Source of the DNA: Corallium rubrum
Lineage: Eukaryota; Cnidaria; Anthozoa; Scleralcyonacea; Coralliidae
Assembly (NCBI GenBank): GCA_964035015.1
Contig: OZ035997.1
Coordinates: forward strand, 19,003,866-19,067,865
Direction of reading: 5' to 3'
Length of the DNA: 64,000 nt
Notes under the pieces: generated by a model
Databases searched by the model: none
What the model saw: the letters and a program-made list of their open reading frames with translations, nothing else
What the model was told of the DNA's origin: nothing
Shown: positions 24,900-36,339 of the stretch, piece by piece
Numbering within the stretch: the stretch's first letter is position 1
Layout of the letters: the number at the start of each line of letters is the position of its first letter
Translations under genes and position numbers: made by a program

Positions 24900-27140
24900 G
24901 AAGAATCTTAACGGTTTTTTCTGCCACTTAAACACCAGTTTGAACTTGGTAACTGTCGTTTTAGTTGTGACATGTTTTACAGTTAACTCGCCTGAGCAAG
25001 AAAGATCAGAATAATATATTATTCATATAGTTAACTATGGCACTGCATGATAATAAACCAGGTATACCTGCAAACTTTTTTTAAGAGATAAATTATTCTG
25101 TGGTTGATTCGTGTTCACATGCACGGTGAGGCCGTTGCACTCCAAGTAGGGTGTGTATAATTAATATGTATAATCCAATATATTTAATTCTTTTTATATT
25201 AGTCTTTCCAACTGATTATAAGACAATAACTATCTGATATACATGTATTTAACTTCCTTCCCAGGGTCTGTCCCCAAATGCTCTGAAAACGAGTTTGTAA
25301 TACATTGATTGTATAGTGTGCGCATGCAACTTAACGTTTACGATTCCAGTCATGAGTGCCAGTTCTTGTCGGTCGACCTCCATCTGGGGGTCAGAATAAC
25401 AGTTTTCTACAAGTGTTACTTAATCCTTGCTTGGCTGCATGTATATGGGTATACTCAGATTATTAGAGATATAAGACTGACGACGTCAACTCAACGACGA
25501 CGTCCTTTGACAAAAGAATTCTTTTTGCAAAACAAAGAAAATGAATAATTTTTAGTCCCTATAGAGTAATCTCAACACGGTCCTCGTTCTTTTACAACGC
25601 CACTTTTCACGTTTTCAACAACGCCACTTACAGCATTTTCTGTATTGCTTCTTTTTCTTAACAGCTGACGACGTCAATCGCCGGCCGAAAAGATCAGGAC
25701 GACGTCAACGCCAACGGCCAAAAGATGGAACTGTTGCTTAAGAGTGACTTCAATTACAGACACTACAATCATTTTAGCAATACTGGTGGTGTTTTGGAAG
25801 TCGTTAAACTACCTTCAAATATCAAATATAATAGTCAGTTAACCGTGACTTCTTTATATTGTTTAACTTATCTTGCGTTTTAACCGCCGTCGTCATCCCA
25901 GCATCTTAAAGTCCTACAGTATCATAAGAAGACCGCTAATTACTCTTTCAGTGAACGATGACGACCATACAATGATCATGAATAATTAGGGAATTGAAAG
26001 AAGTACTTGAACGACGCAGTACATTTCAAATAAAATGCGTCAAGTAGTTGTTTTCAATTTTGACTCCGCGCATGGTTATATTGCCACTTAAATCTAATAA
26101 TGAATGGAGCTGTGCCAGATGACAGACCACTAGGTCACCTGCTGACTGCTCAAACAACAAACTAATAATAAAGTGTTTAACCAACTAGTCATGCATGCAT
26201 GCATGCATTCGTGATTCGTTCATTCGTGCTTAGCATGAGTCTATCATTTGCCTCGGTTCAGTTGTCAACAAGTGCTAGATTATTCTAGTTTGATAATCTA
26301 AGCCAAAAAAATCATTACTTGGTATTTTCTCTTTCAGTTTCTCAGAGTTGACGTTGGCTTTAACAATAACAAATATATATTATTTAGGGAATGATATAAT
26401 TTTAAATATATATTCAGTAGTTATCTCGTGACGACGTGACGACATGCATATCATGACTGGTTTGCACTTGATCTGGTGGCCATGTTGGAGGAACTTTAAC
26501 AGAAGAATCTCATTAGCAACTATATTGTATTTAGAGTATGTTTTCCTCCAACATGGCTGCCGTTTCTTTGTCTTCTATAAATCTCAAGGGATTGATTGTA
26601 AACTATCAATATGCCAACGGTCGCTTGAATTCATATTGTACAACTTTGTTATTGTTGAATTACAATTGTTTTAAACAAAGACATATGTTTGGTGATTGTA
26701 TATAGTTCAGTGGGCAAATGCATGGTCATTGGTTATCAGAAACAATTCATTACTTTGATAAAATGAACATTTGTCCTGAACTATATACACCCATCACCAA
26801 AATTTTCTTTGTTTTTGTATTCAACAGATAGACAGATAGACTACTGAAACTTCGTGGATTCTGATCCTTGATCCGTATCTTCACTGACAAAAAATTTCGG
26901 ATAAATGGAATTTCACTGATACATCATTGCATGAACTTAATGTGAATATTCCCAAAACAAACCATGTGAATCATGTGTGTGTGGGGGGGTGGGGGGGGGG
27001 GTAATTAGTGGTCATGATTGTGTGCGGAGGTTCTTTCAAACACTTCATGACTACATTATAAACCAATGGCCTTAGAGTTAAAAAAATACACCCTATATAC
27101 ATGAAATCTATTACTCAATTTGACAGTATATTCAATTTGA
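24900..27140. other. Intergenic DNA without a clear gene
   Basis: This stretch is AT-rich. It holds clustered GACGACGTC words (25480-25510 and 25669-25710), the second after a good acceptor-like TTTTCTTAACAG. An ATGCATGC run lies at 26190-26206. Two small hairpins are present: 26478-26562 (GGCCATGTTGGAGGAA pairing) and about 26675-26820 (CAAAGACATATGTTTGG and ATATAGTTCAG pairing). No open frame here resembles a protein. Confidence 0.5.

Positions 27141-27190
<50 letters not shown>
27141..27190 (+). repeat. (AT)n microsatellite
   Basis: A pure AT dinucleotide run of about 48 bases. Confidence 0.95.
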
Positions 27191-27193
<3 letters not shown>

Positions 27194-27570
27194 CTATATG
27201 TTATTACTCCTTAGCCAGAATAATAGAATACAATTCGTTCGATGCTATGGAAAATAGTCATTTTCAATAACGAGATTTTAGCCCTGGCTAAAAGGTATGA
27301 AAATATTTATTGATATTGCTCTTGTATATAATCACTGTGTCATGCTGAAGTCAGGCCCGACATGCATGTATCATCACTACGATTATGGAATTGCTATATC
27401 TGATTTCTTTATATATTGTATATTAATTTTAACCCAAACTGAAATTCCTCATTATAACTGTATAAAAAGAAGTGAGGATTGTTGTTATGAGATATTGTTG
27501 AGGCATGTCGGTCCTGATATGAAGCACTTCATATTAAACCACCAATATAATAATTATGCGTTATTAACTG

Positions 27571-28638
27571 ACCAAAACATAACGGTTTAAACGGTATTTT
27601 TATTTTGAAATTTGGCACAAATAGTATAATCAACACTCGAATGCATGATAAGCTATACGTGCAATACACAAAAGAAAATGTCAGTACACAAACCAAAGTA
27701 TCAATTCACAAGTAAATTATCCAATACACAATACAAAATATAGTCAATATAGACTTTCTCAAAGTCCTTTTCAAACATTTTTGACCTTTCGACATACAAA
27801 ACATAGATTCACCAAATTTCACCTATTTGCAGATAAACAGTGTGTTAGTATGTCGAAAATTCGTATTTTGACAAAATGACAACTATTTTGATTTACAGAA
27901 TCTATATCGAACTCTGTCATATATTTAACCAGATGATTTAAACAATATATTTAATTAGACGATGAGCTGCCTAACTTAAGCATGTTTTAGGTGTGAACCA
28001 CCAAGGGGAAAAGCTTATCTGTAAATACTATATATTACTTAAAATATGAATATGTGATACAAAACGTAATGTTTTGGCCATCGTTTTCATGTTTTGATTT
28101 TCAAAGCCGATGGTTTTTACCGACCACGAACAGTGGCAAATAAAGTTATACAGAATATGACAGTTTGTAATCCGGCTCGACTGCGCATCAAAACGACGCG
28201 TTCTGCGCATCGGAATAAAACTTATTCTAATATATAACATTAGGCTGAGAAATTCAGTATAACAAGTTTGGTAAAATACAAATGAATCCTGCAGGCTTAT
28301 CCTGATGTTATGGATTGAAATATCCGACTAGACACGAAGAACTGGCTTATATAGTGTAGACGTAGTGAATTACCTACATATATTCTACGACCATGCGGTT
28401 GGTTATTTTTGATACAAAATGAGAACAAAATTCTAGATCTGCATGCTATGTAATTAAAGAGTTTATTGAAAGTCTTAACTATCGCTTTTTTAATATATAT
28501 AGACTTGGTGCTTCACCACAAATAGCTTAATACCAACACAACACTGGTTATTGCAAATACTTGAGCGTTTATTCTGGTTTGTGCCAGATTTCAAAAGAAA
28601 TACGTCAAATACCGTTAAAACCGTTAATATGTTTTGGT
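27571..28638. mobile_element. Inverted-repeat element with AACGGTTTAAACGG ends (about 1.07 kb)
   Basis: The left end is ACCAAAACATAACGGTTT, then ACGGTATTT and TTTTGAAATTTGGCACAAA. The right end is the inverse of the same series (GTTTTGGT last), with a few small differences over about 65 bases. No transposase is seen inside. A single end of the same type lies at about 24850-24885, in the promoter of the thyroglobulin-domain gene. Confidence 0.65.
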
Positions 28639-28736
28639 CTCAAGCGTATATACTAGATAAGGTCACTTGACTACAAAGTACTTCATGCTTCAAAACATTT
28701 TGGCTATCAACAACAGCGCGTAATATAATAAATTAA

Positions 28737-28962
28737 ATAGAGAATAATACATGGATGTGCGGAAATATGAAATTTATTTCGAGTGTTGACCAGGATATCT
28801 CACGAGTGAGCGAACATCCATGTATTGTTCTGTTTATTATATAAAAAAATTGTCCTATTGCCTTGCAAAAAATGCATTAAACTATAATGCTGATTCAGAG
28901 ATAATTATCACATGTGCGATTATCATAAATAATCGCACATGTGAGATTATCACTTTTATTAG
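28737..28962. repeat. Two adjacent foldback hairpins
   Basis: AATACATGGATGTGCGG near 28746 pairs with CGAACATCCATGTATTG near 28810. A separate near-perfect palindrome at 28907-28962 (GATTATCATAAATAATC with CACATGTG on both sides) follows. Both are non-coding. Confidence 0.65.
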
Positions 28963-29925
28963 TTAGTGGTGCAAAAATCAATAAAACACTCCATTTTATA
29001 TAATAAAATGGTATAACGGAGCTCTGTTTATTAAAATTATACTGTAAGCATTGTTAAGATTGTTATTGCCAGGGCAAAATTCATCCCGTTCCCTTTAGCT
29101 CCATCTCTCCTAAGTAGTAACAGACAGTGTTATTGCTGTATTTACCCTATATAGTGTATAGTAACATACTTTTGAAGGTAAATGGTCTATTAAATTAAAT
29201 CTCAAATTGTTTATCAATTTAAATGTCAACATCGTATATGGCAAGTAGTATATCAGCCAAATCATCCAACTTCTTCACTGTTGAGTTTCTGATCACATGA
29301 GTGTTTCTGCTGTAATAAAGTACTATCCACTAGCTAGTCTTTCTCTATCGGAGTATTCTTCTCGAAACCTGCGTTGAAACAGCCTTCATCAGTTGAGATA
29401 TCAGCATGAAATACAGCAAAAGTTGAAAAAATGCAACTATGCACATGGCGCATGCCCAGTAGTAGACATTTGTTGATTTTTAGCACCATAGTAATTTATA
29501 TATACTCTACATTTTCCAATTTCCATCCACGGTGGTGCGACTTAGCTCCAAGTTTTGACGCTTCAGAGATGGAAAGGGAAAGCAACCCATAATGCAATCA
29601 ATAACAGGAAAGTTGAACACACAAATGACATCTCTTTGCCAGCTAAACTATGATCATCATGGCAAAATATAAAGCATTCTATGTGGTACTATTGATTTTA
29701 ACAAAACACAGTAATCTTTATTGATCAGTGCATTTCAAACACTGAATCAATGCAATACATGCTGCACAGTGTATTGTGGATGTCACATGCATAACATCTC
29801 AAACATCATCAACGTCATTTCAGATTTATCCTAGATGTAGGATAACTTAAACGCTTATAAGTTGGTGCAATTTAAATCCCAATTTAAATTATTTAAATCC
29901 CATTCCCTCGACTTTCTCCAATGTT
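28963..29925. other. Intergenic AT-rich DNA
   Basis: I see no gene, transposon end or tandem repeat that I can support in this stretch. Confidence 0.4.
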
Positions 29926-29998
29926 GACCGCATAGCTCAGTTGGTAGAGCATCGGACTAGTAAACCGAAGGTCGCAGGTTCAAATCCAGCCATGGTCA
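29926..29998 (+). tRNA. tRNA-Thr(AGT)-like gene or pseudogene
   Basis: The cloverleaf fits: acceptor GACCGCA, D arm GCTC/GAGC, anticodon loop CTAGTAA with anticodon AGT at 29958-29960, variable loop AGGTC, T arm GCAGG-TTCAAAT-CCAGC and discriminator A. Internal box A (TAGCTCAGTTGG) and box B (GGTTCAAATCC) are good. Two acceptor pairs, one anticodon-stem pair and one T-stem pair are mismatched, so it may be a degenerate copy or SINE-derived. A T run of four follows shortly after. Confidence 0.6.
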
Positions 29999-30258
29999 AA
30001 CAACTTTTCTGTCACAATTCATATTGCATCAGTTTTGTAGTTACATATCTATTGTTTTATATTTAAAGAAAGGGGGAGCTGCAGCTCCCACATCGGTGAC
30101 CCATTGGGGTGGTGAAACAATACGAAATATTTGAATAAGAAAGAGCTAATTCCCATACCGTACACCAATATGGCCGCCATTTCATTGTTTTGGTACAACA
30201 ATATGGTTGCCGTGACGTAAGATGAAAACGCTCTCTCTCTATATATATATTTAGCATT

Positions 30259-30362
30259 TATAGACCTGGAGCGAGGGAATTTGATGAAATATTACCCCAG
30301 GGATATATCATCCCGAAGGGTAATATTTCATTGAATTCCCAGAGCGAAAGGTCTATAAATTA
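30259..30362. repeat. Foldback hairpin (104 bp)
   Basis: TTATAGACCTGGAGCGAGGGAA at the left pairs with TTCCCAGAGCGAAAGGTCTATAA at the right. An inner pair AATATTACCC/GGGTAATATT surrounds a short loop. Confidence 0.7.
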
Positions 30363-30782
30363 TATATTATACCGAAACATATTAATCTTTCCAAAAAAAG
30401 CTGAAATAATGTTAATAAAGTTCGCTTAGCTTAACTTTTGTCTGCTTTTCATTGTCTGTTTCCATTCTGTTGTCGTCTCAAGGTTTCTGGAAGCATTGTT
30501 TGTTGCTTTCTTTGTATTTCCTGAATCCTTATTTTCTTGTAACCTAACAATCTTCTGGTCAACAGCTGAATCACAGAATAGTAATACAACCAGAAGTCCG
30601 ACTAGGAAGAGGTTAGAATGCATTAGATGGGCAACCTGGTTGTAAGTTCATGTCCAAAATAACCTGAGTACTTCATGAAAGTCTTCCCCCCCCCTAATCC
30701 TAACCAATAAATTCGTGCATATTGGACATGGACTTATTATCCAAATGGCCCACCTGATTCGCACCTCATTACACACATATTA

Positions 30783-31516
30783 GGGACCGTTCATTATTTA
30801 TCGGGGGGAGGGGGATGGGTGAGAAATTGCCAAACTTTCTTTTTTTTTTCAGGTACCCCCCAAGCAAAGTTCAAAAATTTGGTAGCCCCCCTGTTTTTAT
30901 TTGACATAATTTCAGTGCCCCCCCTTCAAATTCTGACATTAGTCTTAAAACTAACCCCACCCACCCTACCTATAAAACCTCAAAATTCAACCCCATTAAC
31001 CCTAAACCTAACCTTAACCCTAAACCTAAGCTTAACTCTAAATATAACATTCTTAACCCCAACCTTAATTCCCACCCGACCCACACATTAAACCAATTGT
31101 CACTTTAACCTTCTCCTTAATTTCAATCATAATTATTACCCTAACACCTTAAACCTCAAATTATAAACCATTCTCCACTACTTTTCACCAACACAATACA
31201 CCAAGGATGGTAAATCACAACCAGGATCTAAATACCTGAACCTTATGGTTTACTTTTACTTTACATTTTACAAAACAACACAAAATAATTCCAATTAAAG
31301 GCTTTTCTGAATGATTTTTCCCAATAAGAAATGTTTGTTTGTATAATAATGTTGATCATCAAAGATTCTTATCCTTGTTTAATACAAAAACTTCATGTCC
31401 CCCCTTAAGAACTTATAAATTATTTCAGGGTCCCCCCAAAAGAAGTAGCAAAAATTTCAGGTCCCCCCATTTTCTCACCCATCCCCCCCCCTCTCCGATA
31501 AATAATGAACGGTCCC
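30783..31516. mobile_element. PIF/Harbinger-like miniature element (734 bp)
   Basis: TTA is duplicated on both sides (30780-30782 and 31517-31519), the three-base target typical of PIF/Harbinger. The inverted ends GGGACCGTTCATTATTTATC extend about 45 bases to GATGGGTGAGAAA. The interior is C- and A-rich with telomere-like CCCTAA/CCTAAA words. It lies 11 bases from the broken end of the integrase-core ORF. Confidence 0.85.
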
Positions 31517-31527
31517 TTAAGAGGTTT

Positions 31528-32256
31528 TCATTCATTGTCTGTCCTCACTTTTTCAGGACAACCTTTGTGCTTATTAACACATTCCAGATAAAAAGAAGCA
31601 GGAATCTCTGGAAAATTGTTTGACCTGCACACCTTTAACCACATGATCTTTCTGTTCCAGCCATCAATTGCGCCATGGATTGGGAAACCATATGGTTTCA
31701 ACTTGTCGTATCCATCTACATGCCAGGAATAGTTGGGCCCAGGTGATACAAATCTTCTTCTTTTCAGTCGTTTGGCTTTCCGTTCTTCACAGCCATCAGG
31801 GTCAAGCTCCCTAACTATTTGTTCAACAACATCCCTTGGAACTTGCATCCCTTCCAGCTTGAGTGTGTGCCAAATTGAGCGGTATCCTCCCATACACCCA
31901 GGGCCATTAAGCAAATCTTCTATACGTTCCCTTACAACTGCTTCGTCATAAACTACATTACGGCGCTTCAGGCCATACTCATTTAGGCGATTTTTTAGAG
32001 TTCGTATTGACATCGCGACATTATGCTCCTTTTCCAGCATCTCCACTATCCGTGCATACTCATAGCCCTTTCTGAAATATGTTGTTATGACCACCCTTTC
32101 ATCATAGTATTGGTGTTCATCGTTATTTGTTGCCTCAGTCCCACATTGTGGACAGTAATTGTAAGTTAATTTCAACAAAAAACCACAATAAGAGCACTCC
32201 TTGTTGAATCTTGGAAAACTAACTTCCGCCATGTTGCTTCGCGCCCAAAGCCACAC
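31528..32256 (-). CDS. Integrase-core (DDE, rve-like) protein with zinc ribbon, 3' end lost
   Basis: A 242-residue - strand frame. A likelier start is the second Met (MAEVSFPRF, near 32232). An N-terminal zinc ribbon (ECSYCGFLL to CPQCGTE) is followed by helix-turn-helix-like MSIRTLKNRLNEYGLKRR. An integrase-type core starts at YSWHVDGYDKLKPYG with first catalytic Asp, then GAIDGWNRKIMWL. It ends PEKVRTDNE and a stop. In the related metazoan and fungal integrase-core family the second Asp is followed by G-T-E-N, so a small deletion at this point broke the frame. The catalytic Glu region is absent. It is probably a transposon-derived gene. Role and host benefit are unknown. Codon use and lack of introns also fit a mobile origin. 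Confidence 0.7.
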   Translation of the reverse strand: MWLWARSNMAEVSFPRFNKECSYCGFLLKLTYNYCPQCGTEATNNDEHQYYDERVVITTYFRKGYEYARIVEMLEKEHNVAMSIRTLKNRLNEYGLKRRNVVYDEAVVRERIEDLLNGPGCMGGYRSIWHTLKLEGMQVPRDVVEQIVRELDPDGCEERKAKRLKRRRFVSPGPNYSWHVDGYDKLKPYGFPIHGAIDGWNRKIMWLKVCRSNNFPEIPASFYLECVNKHKGCPEKVRTDNE

Positions 32257-33134
32257 CCCCTGAAGACAGTCTGCTTACTGGCTACGTACCGAAAAGGATC
32301 ATGGGTGGACGTTTTGACCAATGAGAAACCTGATCGGCGAAGGAGCGATTGGAGGCAATTTTGAACAAGGAGAAGACAAGACCTTCAAAAAAGTGATATT
32401 TTCGACAGATTTTTAGAAATTTTAATCAACTAACACAGAAATAGGAGGTAAGACAAGTTATTAATATTTTTGGTTAAAATCTAGCTCGAGATCGGCTTAA
32501 TCTAATGTATAATGTGAGGTGATAGAATGGGTCTACGAAATGGCGCCATTTACCTCGCGCGCTTGTAATACTTCACCTTCTGATAGTTACATGAATTGGT
32601 TAATGGTTCACAGTGTTTTTTTAAGTCATATGTACAGAATAAAGGTTGCTGATTATGATTATGCTATCGAACCCCATTGAACCTCTTCTGGTTTTCGAGA
32701 TATACGTATGGCGTTCCGTTACGGACAAAAATATGACATTTAAAAATTAAGTTAAAATTATTTTTTTAATTCGAAAATCAAAAATTCAATGTTAACTTCG
32801 AAAAAAATGCAATCAAGTTTCTAAAATTAGATGTCGAAGATGATAAAAAATACTTTAAGGAATTTACCTACCGATAAAAATAAAAATACGAGTCGAGAAA
32901 GAAAAATCGAGTCGAGAGGAAGCGGAAGCACGGGCTTTAGGAAAGGCTCAGTATGGCTCGAGTGAAAAGTTGTTTCAGCATACGATTATAAACAAAAAAT
33001 TGTGTATTTGTCTTACCGTAATGTTCAATGAACTTTCTTATGTATGATACAAAGTCTAAGGTATCTTGAAATACGTTACAATCGCTCCGCAGTCTTCCAA
33101 CATTCACTGATATCCTTCGATTTGAACGGCCATG
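32257..33134. other. Non-coding DNA between the integrase-core ORF and the gap
   Basis: It holds the 5' flank of the integrase-core ORF (GC-richer near 32270-32360) and then AT-rich DNA. No further protein is recognised up to the run of N. Confidence 0.4.
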
Positions 33135-33334
33135 NNNNNNNNNNNNNNNNNNNNNNNNNNNNNNNNNNNNNNNNNNNNNNNNNNNNNNNNNNNNNNNNNN
33201 NNNNNNNNNNNNNNNNNNNNNNNNNNNNNNNNNNNNNNNNNNNNNNNNNNNNNNNNNNNNNNNNNNNNNNNNNNNNNNNNNNNNNNNNNNNNNNNNNNNN
33301 NNNNNNNNNNNNNNNNNNNNNNNNNNNNNNNNNN
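33135..33334. other. Assembly gap of 200 N
   Basis: Exactly 200 unknown bases, a conventional scaffold gap size, so the true length is unknown. It removes the upstream part of the tyrosine-recombinase frame that resumes at 33335. Confidence 0.99.
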
Positions 33335-33604
33335 CGCAATGGTTTACCGCTGTCAAGAGTAACTTTAACTACGTGGTTAAAAGCTGCGACCGCACGGGCT
33401 GGTCTACAAGGGATTTATTCAGGACACAGCTTTCGCATTGGTGCTGCTTCAACTGCTGCAGCTGTGGGGATACCAGATCATTTAATTAAAACGCTGGGTC
33501 GATGGATGAGCAATGCATATCAACTGTATATACAAACCCCACCAAGTGTATTAGAGTCGGTTGCACCTCGGTTGGCACGTAGAACAAGCACAAACTACAC
33601 ATGA
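33335..33604 (+). pseudogene. Tyrosine recombinase C-terminal fragment (DIRS/Ngaro or Crypton type)
   Basis: This is the last 89 residues of a phage-integrase-like tyrosine recombinase. GHSFRIGAAS carries the His-x-x-Arg pair of the active site. GRWMSNAYQLYIQTP carries the usual Trp and the nucleophile Tyr. It ends at TGA 33602. Eukaryotic relatives sit in DIRS, Ngaro and PAT retrotransposons and in Crypton DNA transposons. The upstream half lies in the gap, so intactness and class cannot be judged. Confidence 0.85.
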
Positions 33605-33739
33605 GTGGCACAGCGAACAAACGATTAAATAAATAAATTAATTAATTAAAAAAAAAAGAAAAAGTGTTGTTGTTTCACAGTCACTGCGTAAGCTGGTACA
33701 TTTGTGCGGTGTTAATGCGTCGAGCGTCCTTAGCAACGG

Positions 33740-35650
33740 GGTGCAGTCCTAGTAGGTACGTTTGCTACAGCCTGGGTGCAGTCCCAGTGAGTTAAACGTG
33801 CTACAGCCTGGGTGGGGTGTAGTCCCAGCGACTGACATTGGCTAGCCTGGGTTTGGTCCCAGTGATTGACATTTGCTACAGCCTGGGTGCAGTCCCAGTG
33901 AGCTACACAAGCTCCAGCCTGGGTTTGATCCCAGTGATTGACATTTGCTACAGCCTGGGTGCAGTCCCAGTGAGCTACACTAGATCCAGCCTGGCTTTGG
34001 TCCCAGTAATTTGACATTTGCTACAGCCTGGGTGCAGTCCCAGTGAGCTACACTAGCTCCAGCCTGGGTTTGGTCCCAGTGATTGATATTTGCTACAGCC
34101 TGGGTGCAGTCCCAGTGAGCTACACTAGCTCCAGCCTGGGTTTGGTCCCAGTGATTGATATTTGCTACAGCCTGGGTGCAGTCCCAGTGAGCTACACTAG
34201 CTCCAGCCTGGGTTTGGTCCCAGTAATTTGACATTTGCTACAGCCTGGGTGCAGTCCCAGTGAGCTACACTAGCTCCAGCCTGGGTTTGGTCCCAGTGAT
34301 TGACATTTGCTACAGCCTGGGTGCAGTCCCAGTGAGCTACACTAGCTCCAGCCTGGGTTTGGTCCCAGTAATTTGACATTTGCTACAGCCTGGGTGCAGT
34401 CCCAGTGAGCTACACTAGCTCCAGCCTGGCCGTTTGGTCCCAGTGATTGACATTTGCTACAGCCTGGATGCAGTCCCAGTGATGGACATTTGCTACAGCG
34501 CACTAGCCTGGGTGCAGTCCCAGTGAGTTACACTTGCTACAGCCTGGGGGGCAGTCCCAGTGAGTTACACTTGCTACAACCTGGGTGCAGTCCCAGTGAG
34601 TTACACTTGCTACAGCCTGGGGGCAGTCCCAGTGAGTTACACTTGCTACAGCCTGGGTGCAGTACCAGTGATTGACATTTGCTACAGCTTGAGTGCAGTC
34701 CCAGTGATTGACATTTGCTACAGCTTGAGTGCAGTCCCAGTGATTGACATTTGCTACAGCCTGGGTGCAGTCCCAGTGATTGAAATTTGCCACAGCCTGG
34801 ATGCAGTCCCAGTGAGTTACACTTGCTACAGCCTGGGGGGCAGTCCCAGTGATTGACATTTGCTTCAGCCTGGGTGCAGTCCCAGTGAGCCACACTAGCT
34901 CCAGCCTGGCCGTTTGGTCCCAGTGATTGACATTTGCTACAGCCTGGATGCAGTCCCAGTGATGGACATTTGCTACAGCACACTAGCCTGGGTGCAGTCC
35001 CAGTGAGTTACACTAGCTACAGCCTGGGTGGAGTCCCAGTGAGCTACACTAGCTACAATCTGGGTGCAGTCTCAGTGAGTTACAATTGCTACAGCCTGGA
35101 TGCAGTCCCAGTGATGGACAGTTGCTACAGCGCACTAGCCTGGGTGCAGTCCCAGTGAGTTACACTTGCTACAGCCTGGGTGCAGTCCCAGTGAGTTACA
35201 CTTGCTACAGCCTGGGTGCAGTCCCAGTGATTGACATTTGCTACAGCTTGAGTGCAGTCCCAGTGATTGACATTTGCTACAGCTTGAGTGCAGTCCCAGT
35301 GATTGACATTTGCTACAGCCTGGGTGCAGTCCCAGTGATTGACATTGGCTACAGCCTGGATGCAGTCCCAGTGAGTTACACTTGCCACAGCCTGGGGGGT
35401 AGTCCCAGTGATTGACATTTGCTTCAGCCTGGGTGCAGTCCCAGTGAGTTACACTAGCTACAGCGTGAGTGCAGTCCCACTTATCAACATTTGCTACAGC
35501 GCACTAGCCTGGGTGCAGTCCCAGTGAGTTACACTAGCTACAGCTTGGGTGCAGTCCCAGTGATCGACATTTGCTACAGCGCACTAGCCTGGGTGCAGTC
35601 CCAGTGAGTTACACTAGCTACAGCTTGAGTGCAGTCCCAGTTGGAGTGAT
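33740..35650 (+). repeat. 36-bp minisatellite array (about 1.9 kb)
   Basis: The unit is CAGCCTGGGTGCAGTCCCAG followed by TGATTGACATTTGCTA, repeated about 50 times. Variants (GAGCTACACTAGCTC, GAGTTACACTTGCTA) alternate in a higher-order pattern. Open frames on both strands with WDCTQAVANVNH-like 12-residue repeats follow from 36 being divisible by three and are not genes. It may lie in an intron of the polybromo-like gene. Confidence 0.95.
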
Positions 35651-35754
35651 ATTTGCCAGAGACTGGGCACAGTCCGAAGCTGTCTCTTTAGTGGAGGTTA
35701 GGTGGGAATATCTAGGAGTTACTTGGATGGTGACATTTCTGCGAAATCTCACTT

Positions 35755-35891
35755 TGGTGGTCAGGTCAAGGATGGAATTCGACACGTAGTGTGGGGACCT
35801 GAATCCAAGTAACAACAAATCGCAGCATATCCTGTAGTCATGTCTGCACCTAACCATCCACAAGGGTAAGTATAGTGACTGCAGATGTTAA
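35755..35891 (+). repeat. 137-bp direct duplication, copy 1
   Basis: From TGGTGGTCAGGTCAAGG to GACTGCAGATGTTAA it is identical by eye to 36143-36279, which lies 388 bases further on. It directly follows the minisatellite. Confidence 0.9.
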
Positions 35892-36142
35892 ATGAGGTTA
35901 TGCAATAACCAAGGTTAACAGCCAAGGAACGGCGCGTGGAGAATGGGGAGAATCAGCGTGAGAGTGTTTGATAACTAGAGGTGCATTGGCCAGCAAGGAT
36001 TCATTACGCCTTTAGTCGGCATACTGGCTATTTGAGGAGAACATAACAGCGAACATATTGCATCCCACCATCCCACCCCTAATCAAAGCAAATTGTAATT
36101 TCCACCGAAAGTATTTTCGGTGTGATAGGTGCAGACATCCAA

Positions 36143-36279
36143 TGGTGGTCAGGTCAAGGATGGAATTCGACACGTAGTGTGGGGACCTGAATCCAAGTAA
36201 CAACAAATCGCAGCATATCCTGTAGTCATGTCTGCACCTAACCATCCACAAGGGTAAGTATAGTGACTGCAGATGTTAA
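36143..36279 (+). repeat. 137-bp direct duplication, copy 2
   Basis: It is an identical copy of 35755-35891 in the same orientation. The 251 bases between the copies are unique, with one small hairpin at CACCGAAAGTATTTTCGGTG. Confidence 0.9.
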
Positions 36280-36339
36280 GTGAAGAATAAAAGAGCGATA
36301 CTTGGTAACTTTCTGGGTTTACTTTAATACTACTTACAT

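Noticed and set aside
31528..32256. Retroviral or gypsy integrase
   Set aside because: The spacing, zinc ribbon and HVDGYDKL core do not fit LTR-element integrases, and no polymerase or LTR is near.
33730..35420. Repeat proteins with 12-residue units, or a CRISPR array
   Set aside because: The 36-bp units are contiguous without unique spacers, in animal DNA with no cas genes, and all frames are open because 36 is divisible by three. It is a minisatellite.
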